A DNA stretch of 64,000 nt from Strigamia acuminata (Eukaryota > Arthropoda > Chilopoda > Geophilomorpha > Linotaeniidae), in assembly GCA_949358305.1 (NCBI GenBank), contig OX442314.1, positions 65,233,369-65,297,368 on the forward strand, given 5' to 3'. Positions within the stretch are counted from its first letter, which is position 1, and each line of letters starts with the position of its first letter. The notes under the pieces were generated by a model. It searched no databases and was not told the DNA's origin. It was given only the letters and a program-made list of their open reading frames with translations. Positions 39,501 to 49,600 of the stretch are shown in pieces. A program made the position numbers and the translations under genes.

Positions 39501-41801
39501 TTGTGGAACACGGCAGAAGATGTCATGATGTTTAACATTCCGACAATTGAAAAAATTCCGAATACAAAGCGAGAAGTTGTTTCATTAATGGCTTCCATAT
39601 TCGATCCAATGGGACTCATTGCTCCTGTTGTGCTTCAAATGAAACTGCTAGTTCAAGCAATCTGGATTAGGACAAAAAACTGGGATGAAAAGATTCTTGA
39701 CTCAGAGAAAAAAGAAGTCGAAGAGTGGAGTCAAGACATACAAAAATTGAAAGAATTGAAAGTACAACGTTGGCTGCAGACTTATTCCGGTCAAGACATA
39801 ACTTTAGAAGTTTTCTGTGACGCAAGCACAAAGGCATTTGGCTGTTCAATTTTTGTCGTCAATCTGGAGGGCAAAAGAACTTTATTGTTGAGTAAATGTC
39901 GTATTGCACCGACGAAAAAAGTGACTCTTCCTCGACTTGAATTAACTGCAGCAGTGGTTGGAGTGCGAATGACCAAGTACCTGTTAGAAAACTTTCTTCC
40001 CGGTTACCCGGTCACTGAAGTGAAATACTACTCGGACTCCACCATAACTCTAGCCTGGATAAATTCGGACAAGAACGTATGGAAACCATATGTCTCAAAC
40101 CGTGTTCAAGAAATTATTTCTTCAACTAAGCCCGAACAATGGTCTCACGTACCAACAGAATTTAACCCAGCCGATTTATTGACTCGACCACATAACTCAA
40201 AAACATTGATGCAAAATAAACTGTGGTGGTTTGGAGTTGATGTCTCGAAACTGGAAAAAAGAGAAATTATACAAGAGGATCTTCCAGAAGAAGAACGAAA
40301 AATCGTTGTGATGACAATTCAAGTGACAGAAAGCTTTATTGGTCGATTCTTCAAACGATTCCGAAATTACAACCGACTTTTGAGAGTTTTCTCATACATT
40401 TTGCGATGGAAAAACAAACTTTTGCGCGGTGAGCCTCTCTCGCCACTCGAGTTAGAGGACAACCAATTGAAGATCCTGCAATTTTCCCAGAAACTACATT
40501 TTTCTGAGGAGATTGATGATGTGAAAAACAAAAGAGAACTGTCTAAACATTCCACCCTACGCAATTTCGAGCTCTTCATTGACGAGGACGGATTACTTCG
40601 ACTTCGTAGCCGCTTGAAAAAATCTTTATTGACATTTGATGAAGTTTATCCAATTATTTTGCATTATGACAGTTGGATAACAAGACTGTTAATTAAGAAA
40701 GTACATCTGGAGTTGCTTCACGGTGACATAAGCGAAACCTTGTATCACTTACGCGAACAATTTTGGATTATAAGAGGACGAAGAACTATACAAACAGTTA
40801 TTCGAGAATGTGAGATTTGCAGACGAGGAAAACTTGCACGCAACAACCCTTCAACGGGTGACCTTCCTGCTGAACGTGTGACACCAGCGGCGCCATTCCA
40901 AAACACAGGAGTGGACCACTTGGGTCCCATTTATGTCGGCAGCAATAAGAAGGAAAAGAAAAAAGTTTACATCTTGCTTTTCACGTGTATGGTGACCCGT
41001 TCCATACATTTAGAAGTATCAGAGGACCTTTCTGTGCCAAAGTTTTTGCTTGCAATGAGAAGATTTGGGGCATGCCACGGATACCCCGGGAAGATTTTCT
41101 CTGACAACAGTAAGACGTTTGAGCGCGGAAGCCTCGAATTACAATCATGGGGGAAACTCATCGGTCATAATGACGTGAAAACATTCCTATCTGAAAAAAG
41201 GGTGCTCTGGACATTCATCCCACTGCTGTCTCCATGGATGGGCGGAGCGTGGGAGCGTCTAGTCCGCTCTGTTAAAGATAAACTTCGAAAGACATTGTTG
41301 CGCAGCACCGTAGACTTGGAAACTCTCCAAACATTGGTCTTGGAAGTTAGTTCAGTGCTAAATTCCCGACCCTTAAGTTACGTCTCAGACAGTGTAGATG
41401 GTGGTAGAATTTTGGCACCTGAAAACTTTCTAACAGGAGGCATGCCAAAATATGTAATAAACAAACAACTGAGTGCAATTAAAAAATCCGATTTGCGAAA
41501 ACTAGACATTAAACGACGCCAATTTATTTGGGAGTTCTGGAAAATTTGGAAAAAAAGTTACCTCATGCAATTGAGGAATTTTTATGAATCCAAAGGTGAT
41601 AAGTTCTTCAAAAACCCTAAAGTGGACCAAATAGTGCTGCTTGAGAAAATGGGTACAAACCCATATTTTTGGCCCCTTGCTAGGATAAAAGAAATTTTTC
41701 CTGGTGATGATGGTCAAATCCGTGTTATTAAAGTAGTGTTACCCGATGGAAGAGAGTTAAAAAGGTCAGTAAAGCATGTGAGAGCTCTTGAACTAGAATG
41801 A
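36561..41801 (+). CDS. Bel/Pao gag-pol polyprotein (1746 aa), intact
   Basis: This single ORF encodes the structural and enzymatic proteins of a Bel/Pao element. Domains in order: gag core of DUF1759 type (about residues 130-290, from KLPKLDSVKFDG), three cysteine-rich zinc-knuckle-like motifs (about 369-435), DUF1758 retropepsin (about 484, reading IDPGS instead of the usual D-S/T-G-S), reverse transcriptase with ADIKQAF (about 823) and FMDD (about 911), RNase H (FCDAS about 1085, YSDST about 1158), then integrase with HGD...CEICRRG zinc motif (about 1387-1420). The integrase catalytic residues are D in VDHLGP (about 1451), D in FSDNS (about 1513) and E in GAWERLV (about 1563). The ATG is in the context gaaaATGg. 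The only unusual residue is the proline in the protease active site. Products act in the cytoplasmic particle and, for integrase, the nucleus. Confidence 0.95.
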   Translation: MAEPTMRDLLTEDQIEVQQQRWESQVTAMNHLLSISEKTADPGELEALVQTATPKETRIVGALNDLQEYSDHGYYLECIDKLETMQARVDLLRTRYEISKRSLPTLGGRLNTSTSSNQNTTLNATATFRKNSKLPKLDSVKFDGDILKYRTFKSNFETSVHKDPDLSNIEKLQYLQTMCTGEAAILISTFPLIEESYDLAREELERHFGDEDAQQTALIKSIRELKAVSSVYPTKAIKTNLTKISATIRLLEQLKIPIQTSGAFLLPDIISKFPTSMALRFYQVHGIQNKNIVTLLNFFVNEVAMAERTENVSEKSKKDKNEKSDVEKTKVKGSMTTCATTQDAKQSTSAKTKSEPKSESKNTPFKTNKCIFCEDEHLNGACKKDFEINAKIEIVKKNRLCFNCFRTGHRVGDCKVKFSCKHCGGRHHSTICKKSEVKNSTNAAEKPKEPQVTTHVSCAISTTLQLMIFTADLKTKSGGTHSIRGMIDPGSHRSFITKEFVDRLKLKKCGSVSATTQRFNDSSLAATDYDVFNVTLQSKNDTQELKLSMLSVEDLPRVQGILNSSMIDKVKKLNLELAEDLPAKTAQIDVLLGVDVWWKVVKDGKKKVNADLGLINTIFGWVLAGAAGNTNLFEDEEGMTTCCNTCDLDIQEKLDKLWNLEAIGINAGEKESDFIRDRFESTTKRLDDGRYEVMLPFNGQEVDLESNWELAMNQLANTLKRIDANEDYKKRYDESMWQYIQENHAEEVPKEERFLKKGTYNIPHHPVIKEDRDTTKFRVVFNASSSKKGKRSLNDCLFPGPSLNPDLILVIVRFRLYCIPIIADIKQAFLQVMINPTQTNFLRFLWVARDYFKEPYSWQNLWNNLMVLRMIVVPFGVISSPFLLCATIRKQAKQFEETHAKEVDALDDGIFMDDLTSGGDFTADTTSHCEKLKMILDDGKLPLVKWATSSKDVFNNLKKEGFHMRGEEFSDLGIIKMLGILWNTAEDVMMFNIPTIEKIPNTKREVVSLMASIFDPMGLIAPVVLQMKLLVQAIWIRTKNWDEKILDSEKKEVEEWSQDIQKLKELKVQRWLQTYSGQDITLEVFCDASTKAFGCSIFVVNLEGKRTLLLSKCRIAPTKKVTLPRLELTAAVVGVRMTKYLLENFLPGYPVTEVKYYSDSTITLAWINSDKNVWKPYVSNRVQEIISSTKPEQWSHVPTEFNPADLLTRPHNSKTLMQNKLWWFGVDVSKLEKREIIQEDLPEEERKIVVMTIQVTESFIGRFFKRFRNYNRLLRVFSYILRWKNKLLRGEPLSPLELEDNQLKILQFSQKLHFSEEIDDVKNKRELSKHSTLRNFELFIDEDGLLRLRSRLKKSLLTFDEVYPIILHYDSWITRLLIKKVHLELLHGDISETLYHLREQFWIIRGRRTIQTVIRECEICRRGKLARNNPSTGDLPAERVTPAAPFQNTGVDHLGPIYVGSNKKEKKKVYILLFTCMVTRSIHLEVSEDLSVPKFLLAMRRFGACHGYPGKIFSDNSKTFERGSLELQSWGKLIGHNDVKTFLSEKRVLWTFIPLLSPWMGGAWERLVRSVKDKLRKTLLRSTVDLETLQTLVLEVSSVLNSRPLSYVSDSVDGGRILAPENFLTGGMPKYVINKQLSAIKKSDLRKLDIKRRQFIWEFWKIWKKSYLMQLRNFYESKGDKFFKNPKVDQIVLLEKMGTNPYFWPLARIKEIFPGDDGQIRVIKVVLPDGRELKRSVKHVRALELE

Positions 41802-41825
41802 CTAATAAGACTTTGTGTGTGGTTC

Positions 41826-41856
41826 TCGCTTCTCTGTCCTTTCGCCGGCAATTCGT
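41826..41856 (+). promoter_or_regulatory. 3' end motif preceding the Bel 3' LTR
   Basis: Between the gag-pol stop and the 3' LTR lies a pyrimidine-rich run (tctcgcttctctgtccttt), then cgccggcaattcgt directly abutting TGTTGC. A conventional purine tract is absent on this strand. The noncoding element has the same arrangement (pyrimidines, then GCCGGCAA, then its LTR start), so the motif probably matters for priming or integration. Confidence 0.45.
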
Positions 41857-43209
41857 TGTTGCAAACAACGTGGAAATATTTTAGAAATTGCATTTATTAC
41901 TGTGTTTTATGTCATAATAAATATTCATAGTGTAATTGAGTTTTTGCCTAATATTTTCATTTATTGCATTTCAGGTTTTTATCTTATTAAACCATTTTCT
42001 AGTGTTTTCAGTATTTTTAGTGTCTTTTGTGTTGATATTACATTTTAATTTACTGTTATTTCAAGTGTTATTGAAGTTTTGTGTCATTTCTCATTGATTT
42101 CTTATGCATTTTCATGATTTTCGGCAATTTTAGGTACATTCGTCGAAGTGCAGTTCAGTTACGCTACACGCGTGACGTCATTTTTCCATTACTAGTCGCG
42201 TTTCGTTAGAACTTCTAACGTTTCGTTTTATACTTTCCGAGTTGTTAAGAATTCTATTCACAATTGATTTCTACTAATTAAAGTCTGCTCTTTCGACTGG
42301 TGTGCTTTATTATTGCCCAAGTGTTTTCGTTTCGTCAGTACGAACGTTCGTTGTCGGCCACCGCATGGGCGCGGCCGATAGTGTTCGGTTCGTGCGGCTT
42401 ACGATCTATTTCAAAGTGTTGTGTTGAATAAATACTGTGATTTTGTGCAGGAAATAACATTTCCTAATTTTATTTAACATTCCTATGTGGTTTTTATTAA
42501 CATTCTGTGTATCTAATTTCAAATGTACTGGTTTTACCGCCAACATGACGTTCGAGGCCGCCATGTTGGAATTTATCGGTAATTCGTTTTTATTTCAATT
42601 TGTTTGCGATGTATATTGATTGAATTGATTATACTATTTCATTACGATGTTTTTTAACCTGAATTCTTATGTTATTTTGTGTTTTAAAGCCATTTTAAAT
42701 TCAAATCTTACGGTTTCGTCATCATACTTGTCTGTGATTGGCTATCGCGATCGTCTGCTACACGATCATTGTTTTGTGCTTCGTTTTCATTGTTTTACTT
42801 ATTGAATCGAATTGTTATGATTAGCTTTTTTATTCACTGCATTCTTGCGGTCATTTTGATATATTACAAACTGTAATCCGTGCTAATTTCACAATTTGTC
42901 AACTTTGCCTGTATTTCGTTTTCCTCCGTTGCCATGTCAACGGAGAATTTTGTATCTGTATTTCGCCGCTAATCTGTTCGGCGCGTGCCGTTATCGGTAT
43001 TGCGCATGTGCGGCTCCCTTGAGGGCCAATTGTATTCGTGTATTTTATTCAGTTATCATCTAACCGTTCATTAAAGAAGTTGTTGAATTTTAGCTCGTGT
43101 TTAATATTATTTCCGCCATCTTTTTTCCAATGTGTCGGGAGTAGTTAATCTTTTTTTCCCGCTGGCTTATGGATAAACAAGCACTCGGATACCTTTCAAC
43201 AGTGCTCTC
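41857..43209 (+). repeat. 3' LTR of Bel copy 1, truncated
   Basis: Identical by eye to 34041-35393, then replaced at 43210 by a copia LTR. The final 23 bases present in the 5' LTR (35394-35416) are not found in the rest of the window to the right. Confidence 0.93.
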
Positions 43210-43549
43210 TGTTGAGTTCTACCGAGTGCTGGGTGAGTGTTGAGTGGACAGAAGACATCATGTTTAACTTTGGCAAACAAGCCAACAAAGATGGCTGCCA
43301 GTTTATTCACTGTTTGGCATGAAGAGTGACTTCACTCTATAAAATGTACAGAACAAGTCTCATACAGGTAACAGGACAAATCATATATAATACAGGATTT
43401 GTAAACACAAGTTATATAATACTAAAAGAACAAATCATAACAATAAATATATACAGAGCTCCATTGGAGCCATACAGTTAAATAACATTAATGATGAACT
43501 AAGAGGCAAAACACATAGCTCAAAAGGTTGGACACATTGATTCTTAACA
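43210..43549 (-). repeat. 3' LTR of the minus-strand copia element
   Basis: On the minus strand it starts TGTTAAGAATCAATG after a purine tract and ends GGTAGAACTCAACA, 340 bp. It is called from one copy only, using the TG...CA ends, the purine tract and the abrupt break in the Bel LTR at 43209/43210. Confidence 0.7.
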
Positions 43550-43563
43550 TTCCCCCTCTGTCC
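43550..43563 (-). promoter_or_regulatory. Polypurine tract of the minus-strand copia element
   Basis: The minus strand reads GGACAGAGGGGGAA immediately before the LTR start TGTTAAG. This fits the primer for plus-strand synthesis and parallels GAAGGGGGATT before the other copia LTR. Confidence 0.75.
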
Positions 43564-43711
43564 AATCATTTGAAAAAATAGATTCTAAATCTTAAACGAA
43601 AAAGAAATACACGTGAGAAAAGTTCTATCACTTAACATACATAAACTCATCATCCCACGTGATGGTCTGATTGCCAATCACAAGCCGATCATTCCGCTTC
43701 CTAAATTCCAA

Positions 43712-46312
43712 TCATAAGGTATCACAATCATACTCCCAATCATGGGTAAAAGAGCCATCAGAAATTACTTCTCCGTCTTCCCCCTCATAGCTCAAATCTT
43801 TTTCATATGTGGTACTTGGAATAGAACCATCAAAAACCGATTCGCAAGTTGTTGGTTGGCATTCATCAACTTTTGTTGTTAATACAACATCTTTGTTTGT
43901 TTTGTTTGGTTTATTCTTTCTTTTCTTTCTCTTGGTCCCTTTAATTTCCCCCTCTGTTCCAATAGCTTTGCACTCATTTGCATCAAATAGTGTTTGCACT
44001 TCCCCCTCTAGTTCAACAACTTTGGGCTCGCTTATACCAACCAATGTATGCACTGGTGTTGGGGGAATTTCCTTTTCCAATGTCTTTACTAAAGATGAAA
44101 CTTCTGGGGATGGAAAAGTAGGCTGTACGACAATGGTTGAGACCTCTTCTGTCTCATTCTCAGGAAGAGCGTGCGGATCCATAGAATCATTATCTTCCGC
44201 TTTAACAACTTCCTTAGGGTTTTCTATTTCCCCCTCGAACCAATAATCCCGTTCGTACACCGTTAACTTAACCAAAGAGAAAACTTTATCTCGTTTCGGA
44301 TCCCAGATCCGATAAGCCTTTTCAAAATCAGCATATCCGACTAATGCGCCCTCCCAGGTATGCTTGAGACGTTTCGTATTCCTAATACGAGTTAGAACTC
44401 TAACCTTCGATCCAATACACCGAAGGTGTCTCACTGATACCGGTCGCGAATACAATACATTATAAGGGGCCTGCATATGTAAACCCACTTTTGGAACACG
44501 ATTCCGCAAATATGCCATCGTATTGGCAAGTTCCATCCATAAAGTGTTTGGAAACCTATTTTCCCGTAGTAAAGTGTTTACCCCCGTTACAATGTCATTG
44601 TTGGTGCTATCAGAGATGGAATAAATGTCAGGGTTGGTGGATTCTATTCCTGTAATCTCGATCCCGATACATTCGGCAATTTCAACCCATTCAATTAATT
44701 CTTTTGGGGAATAATCCATCCCATGTCCCAAACTAATTCTATTTACTTTCCTGCCAAGTATATGCTCAGTTTCCTTTACCCAATCCTGAAACATATCAAT
44801 TATACCTTTCCCATTCTTTGAATGCCTAATCCAGATATACTGCGAACAATCATCAACTAAAACCATGTATTGTTCTCCCATTTTGTGTGGGACATCCCAT
44901 ACACTTAGATATATTAAATCTAAAACCTTCCCGAGGTGCACTCTCTGTGTTGGGGGCATATCCGGATTTGTAGCTTCTGTTGCTACACATGATGCATGAG
45001 GGGCAATTTCCCTGTCCTCTAATAGGACGCCAAAAACACTCTTTGACTGGTTCATATTAAGAACGCTCTCTTTATGCAGATGTCCAAAACGCGTCTGCCA
45101 CAAATCAAGAGGAAGGGCTTTATTTTTTCTATCCCTAACCTTGGATTTCCCTAAAATCCCTTTAGCGTCCTTGGTCTCAAAACAATTGCTAACAATCCTA
45201 GTCATACTGTATGACTTCTCCCCCTCATTGTTAGTAATTGTGACTCTGCCCAATTCTGCAGAATCCTTAGACTTTCTAGTCCTATTTGGAAAACATTTCT
45301 GATTTGCCATGTCAGAACTAAGGGGATTGCTACATTTAAAAGCATTCGCATGGTCACACTTCCTGCTCCCCTTTTCAGCATTTACTTGAACTTTGTTCAA
45401 ACTCTCAAAACTCCCGTGTTGTCCATTATTAATTGAGATTTCACTCAAATTACCCATGGCACTCGAAACCCCATTCGAATCAACCATCTCACAATTCTGA
45501 TTTTTCTTGTTCGTGCTTAGCACGTCGCTATTCACTGTCTTTCCCGCATTACACATGTATCCCTCACAAATTGCCCTGATCGAATCTCCAATCGCTTTAG
45601 ACAAACTATTTGGTTTGTGAGTTAGTGCACTCTTAATAATAAAATGTGTTAATAGCGATACATTTTTGTCAAAATCAGAATTCAAATCAGCTGTGTCAAC
45701 CGCATGCTTTGCTACAAAGGGTGCGGTTGCACTCACATTTGAAACCATGGTGCAACAATTAACCTTGAACTCATTATTCCCATTCCGTTGTGCCACCAGA
45801 AATGGTTTGCTGATTTTATTTTTGTAAACAGCCAGTCTCCCATGTGCAATATTAGTGGTTAGGCCAATTTGATCTAATTGTCCCAAAGAAATCAAATTTC
45901 TCCCACTTTTGGGCACAAACCAAACATCCTTTAAAAATAAATTTGTCTTCTTATTCCCATTTAAAGAGAACAGTCGGATATCACCAATCCCCATGATTTC
46001 TAAATCATTTTCAAATTTATCTAAAGGCCTAAAATTGCAAAACCACTTTTCACATGATGCCACATGATTGGAGACCTGGCTATCACAATGCCAAATAATA
46101 TTTCCAAACCTATTATCTTCCTTGGCTGTAGAATTTCTAAAATTCTCCTTTTCTTTATTGCTAAATGACTCCTTTTCCGCGACGTTGATTTTCCCGCGAT
46201 CGCACGGAAGTGTGCACGCGGACGGCACGACAGCCCATTTTCCGTGCGTACGACGACGTGGGAGCAACGTTTCGTCCTCGAAGGACGTTATTGCGACGCT
46301 TTGCACCCGCAA
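43712..46312 (-). pseudogene. Copia-type protease-integrase ORF, catalytically dead, no RT/RNase H (866 codons)
   Basis: An open frame of 866 codons aligns by eye with the protease and integrase of the plus-strand copia next to it. The protease region has WHCDSQ where that copia has WYVDTG (about residue 75). In integrase the first zinc histidine and one cysteine are changed (LWQTRFGHL, HASC), and all three catalytic positions differ: the first D is S in YLSVWD, the second is G in LGHGMDY, and E is D in SISDST (about residues 470, 530, 565). The C-terminal integrase fold (RIWDPKRDKVF) is kept. An acidic tail with a basic cluster KRKKRKNK (about 795) follows, resembling a nuclear localisation signal. 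RT and RNase H are absent. The frame begins at TTG and has no ATG near its start, so it is probably truncated. Either a decayed copy with a fortuitously open frame or a repurposed protein. Confidence 0.7.
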
Positions 46313-46692
46313 TTCGCCGCAACTTTACCAGCTTCACATCAAAAAGTGTAATATAATTTACTGTCGTGAAACTCTGTTAGTTTTAAGGTTTTGTTGTGGT
46401 CCCCTGTTAGAATCGGTGCTACCCTACGTCCAGTCGGGCACGTAGCACTGTATTCTTGGCTAGGCTTATCCACGGCCACCCAACCATCCCGCGGGCCCCA
46501 GGAGGCGCGAACGGAAGAGTTGGGGGATTGCTAGTCAAGGTTTTTCAATCTCACTTATTGAGATTCCCCGGGTAGTGTGCATTATTCGCCTTCACTTTTG
46601 GGGGAATTCTGCATCCGTGCGACGAATTTTTACGTGTTTTGTGTGATTTGTGCTTCGCTTTTTCACTGGATTTCGTCGAAAATTTTCCCGAA
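46313..46692. other. Head-to-head junction and 5' region of the plus-strand copia
   Basis: 380 bp separates the divergent copia ORFs. It does not match the copia 3' LTRs at 43210-43549 or 51549-52014, so neither 5' LTR is recognisable. It contains an inverted repeat (GTGCTAC 46416-46422 with GTAGCAC 46442-46448) and a perfect 7-bp hairpin, AATCTCA cttat TGAGATT (46548-46566). The sequence from about 46480 is GC-rich and then reads smoothly into the gag start, so it is likely the copia leader; the breakpoint lies somewhere to its left. Confidence 0.5.
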
Positions 46693-49600
46693 ATGGCGTC
46701 CTACGACCGCCATGATGATTATAAGGATGTGAAAAAGTTGGACGGAACCAACTACCCGACTTGGAGCGTACAAGTCCAGCTCCTTCTCCAATCGTACGGA
46801 GTTTGGGGCCACGTGACCGGCAAGACGAAAGAGCCGCCGGCCGGATCACCGTTTCGTGAGACAAGGGATTTTGAGAAAGGCGAGGAAAGGGCTCGCTCCA
46901 CCATTTGTCTGGCGTGTGGCGAGGCCCAACAGGTTGTGGCTGTCGCCCACGCTACTGCGAAGGAGGTGTGGGAGGCACTGAAAGCTGCCTACCAGCCCAC
47001 GACACGGGCACGTAAAGCCCGTCTTCGCCGGGAATTTTTGGACATGCGGTTGCATGAAAACGAAGAGATGTTTGTTTTCACCGCACGAGTTGACCGAAAG
47101 GTCGTGCAACTTGCCGACGTTAAAATTAAAATTACGGACGAGTTTCACGCCTTCCAATACCTCGACCTGCTGCCACCCCAATATGAACCGGTCAAGCAGA
47201 CGGTTTATCACTGGGGTGACACAGAGTTCACGGCAGCAGCGGTCAAGGAACGCCTGGTAGGCGAATACAACCGCCTACATGTAACAACCGACGAGTTTGG
47301 CGTGCCTTCCAAGGCGCCATTGGAGAACACTGGTGCCTTCTTTAACCAAGGCGGAAGACAACGCGGACGTGGTGGAAATGCACCCGGCGGCCCACGCATC
47401 TGTTTTACTTGCGGTGGGACGGGCCACTTCGCCCGTGAATGCCCTACTCCACCGAAACAGCAATTCCAAGCAAAAGGAAACCAAACTGGACAATTTAGAG
47501 GCAATCCACGGGGCAAGGGACGTGGAAGAGGCCAGCAAAAGGCCACTGTCACACAGGCTGACATATTCAGTGACTCTCCAGTCTCTTATTACTCCGCGGC
47601 GATTTGGCTTCAACAACAACCCCCTGTGCCGGCTTCCCACGTGTCTCACGCGAATTATGATTCGCAATGGTACGTCGACACAGGGGCGACGGACCATTTC
47701 TCCTTCAACAAAGACTGGTTCTCCGACTTCAAGCCATTAACTGGCCACGTGCAACAGGGAGAAGGAAAGTCGAGAATCGAAGGAATAGGAAATGTGACGT
47801 TGACATCGATTTATGGAACCCGCACCCGTGCAATTACATTGCATAATGTATTTTATGCACCCAACTTTAGGAAGAATTTGATTTCGTTGGGTCGCACGGA
47901 TGAAGCTGGGGCAACGACCATGATTAAAAATGGCAAAATGGTTATTTATAACGACAAAATTGATGACCCTTCCATCACTGCGGAACGCACGAGTGATCGG
48001 ATGTATAAGGTCAATTGTCGTATTTCTCCTGTGAACACTGCCGCATTACCTGCGCAACAGGCTGCGACAGTGTCTTCTAGTCCGCTTATAAAAGGCGATG
48101 AAGTTGTAAATTCGATACTAACATACCCTAGTTTTAAGGACGCATTAACCCAAAATTCGAGTGAGCCAGGGAAACCTGCACCAGCGATAAAGGGGCAAGC
48201 GAGTGTTGCGAACAACGCGCCTGCGAATGTTACGACTAATGCGCAAGCGAATGTTTCGAATAAAATCAAGGCAAAGACTGCCAATGCCTCTAAGGAGGCA
48301 AGTTCAATTGTGCAGAACAAAGCAGAGAATGGGAACAATTCTACTAATGGGGTTAAAACTTTTGACAAGAAAGATAAGGCTCAAACGATGGACATTTGGC
48401 ACTCCCGCTTAGGGCATTTAAATGCAAAGGGAATTGCGGGTTTAGAGAAGTCAACTGATGTTTTTGGGCTGAAACTCTCGAATAAGGAGTTGTCGACGTG
48501 TGACTTTTGCGCCAGGGCGAAGAGTACACGTGCCAGTTTTCCCCCAATAATTGGAATTACGACAAAAAGTATTTTGGAAATAGTGCACTTAGACGTGTGG
48601 GGCCCCGCGCCAGTTCAAACATTGGGTGGGGCGTACTATTATCTCATTCTCATCGATGATTTTTCCCGCTTTATGTGGATAATTATCATGAAACGGAAAA
48701 GTGACGTTTTAGGACATTTCAAGCGGTGGCTACTTGAAGTTGAGCGAACGACCTCTAAGAAGGTGAAGGCTATAAAAACTGATAATGGAGGGGAGTTCAT
48801 ATCTAGACAATGGGACGATTATGTGGCAACAATTGGGCTTAAGTGTATGAGGACTAATGCATACAGCCCAGAAATGAATTCGGTCGCCGAACGGGCGAAC
48901 CGTACCATTCTTAATGGTACTCGGGCACTTCTTTTTGAGAATAAATTTCCCGCCACTCTATGGGCAGAGCTTGCCGTTTCAGTTGTATATCTGAAAAACC
49001 GTTTTCCACATACGGGAATTGGGGGAAAAACACCTTATTCTGTGTTTTACAATAAGAAATTGTCCCTTCGCCATGTCAAGTGCATTGGCTCATTGACTTA
49101 TGTCCATATCCCATCTCAGACTCGGGGTGGGAAATTACAAGACAGGGCATGGGCTGGGGCATTAATTGGATATGCCGCTTCTACACGCGGCTACAGAATT
49201 TGGGATCCAAATAAAAATCAGGTGTTTTTGTCTAAACACGTCAAAATTTTTGAAAACAATTTCTGGTTTGAATTAGGGACGGGTACGTCGCCTGAATTGG
49301 AGAATGACTTTGATACTTCGAGTTCGGACTCGTTCAATGGGTCATTTTCTGACGACGACAGTGTTGTCGGTGACCCAATTCCGGCGGAAATCCCGGAACC
49401 CCCTCCTGCGATACAGGAGGTTCCACAACCTGCTCCGCAGCAGAAAGTGAAACCCGCATTGCCCACGACCCCAAAGCCTACTCTTAGACCTGAATTGAGG
49501 CCAGTCGCTAAACAGGCAGCTCAGCAACCCCCACTCATGCCCGTTGAGGGGAACCCCATTCTTGGGGACGGGGATACAGGGGATGAGCCTGTTGAAGAAA

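Larger units (their letters stand above)
34041..43209 (+). mobile_element. Bel/Pao LTR retrotransposon copy 1, coding-intact, 3' LTR truncated
   Basis: 5' LTR 34041-35416, leader 35417-36560, gag-pol 36561-41801, 3' LTR 41857-43209. The LTR copies are separated by 7816 bp and appear identical over their shared length. The left flank is satellite ending in AAGT, the same monomer position used by the noncoding element. The 3' LTR lacks its last 23 bases because a copia LTR begins at 43210, so the matching right target duplication is not present. The single long polyprotein frame and identical LTRs indicate a young insertion that was probably autonomous before the 3' LTR was cut. Confidence 0.93.
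43210..46312 (-). mobile_element. Copia-type element fragment on the minus strand (3' LTR plus PR-IN ORF)
   Basis: Reading leftwards: an ORF with copia-order protease and integrase, a 149-bp noncoding stretch, a purine tract and a 340-bp LTR ending CTCAACA at 43210. The element inserted into the Bel 3' LTR after ...gctctc. No matching 5' LTR, gag, RT or RNase H is found, so it is truncated at its 5' side and lacks the polymerase module. The right limit is uncertain because the sequence grades into the plus-strand copia 5' region. Confidence 0.75.

Noticed and set aside
43205-43215. 43210-52014 as one complete element with matching terminal repeats
   Set aside because: The left and right LTRs differ in length and sequence apart from short end motifs, and no target duplication flanks the composite (gctctc on the left, gtgttt on the right).
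43809-44246. 145-codon plus-strand frame opposite the copia ORF
   Set aside because: It is antisense to the protease-integrase ORF and is an overlap shadow without any recognised motif.
46400-46570. GC-rich structured stretch resembling part of a small nuclear RNA (ggcttatcca, hairpins)
   Set aside because: Only short matches; no complete U1, U4 or other snRNA architecture, Sm site or promoter could be traced. Treated as copia leader or junction DNA.
46639-46692. Upstream TTG as the start of the copia polyprotein
   Set aside because: Eukaryotic initiation and the good ATG context at 46693 favour the ATG; the upstream 18 codons are leader.
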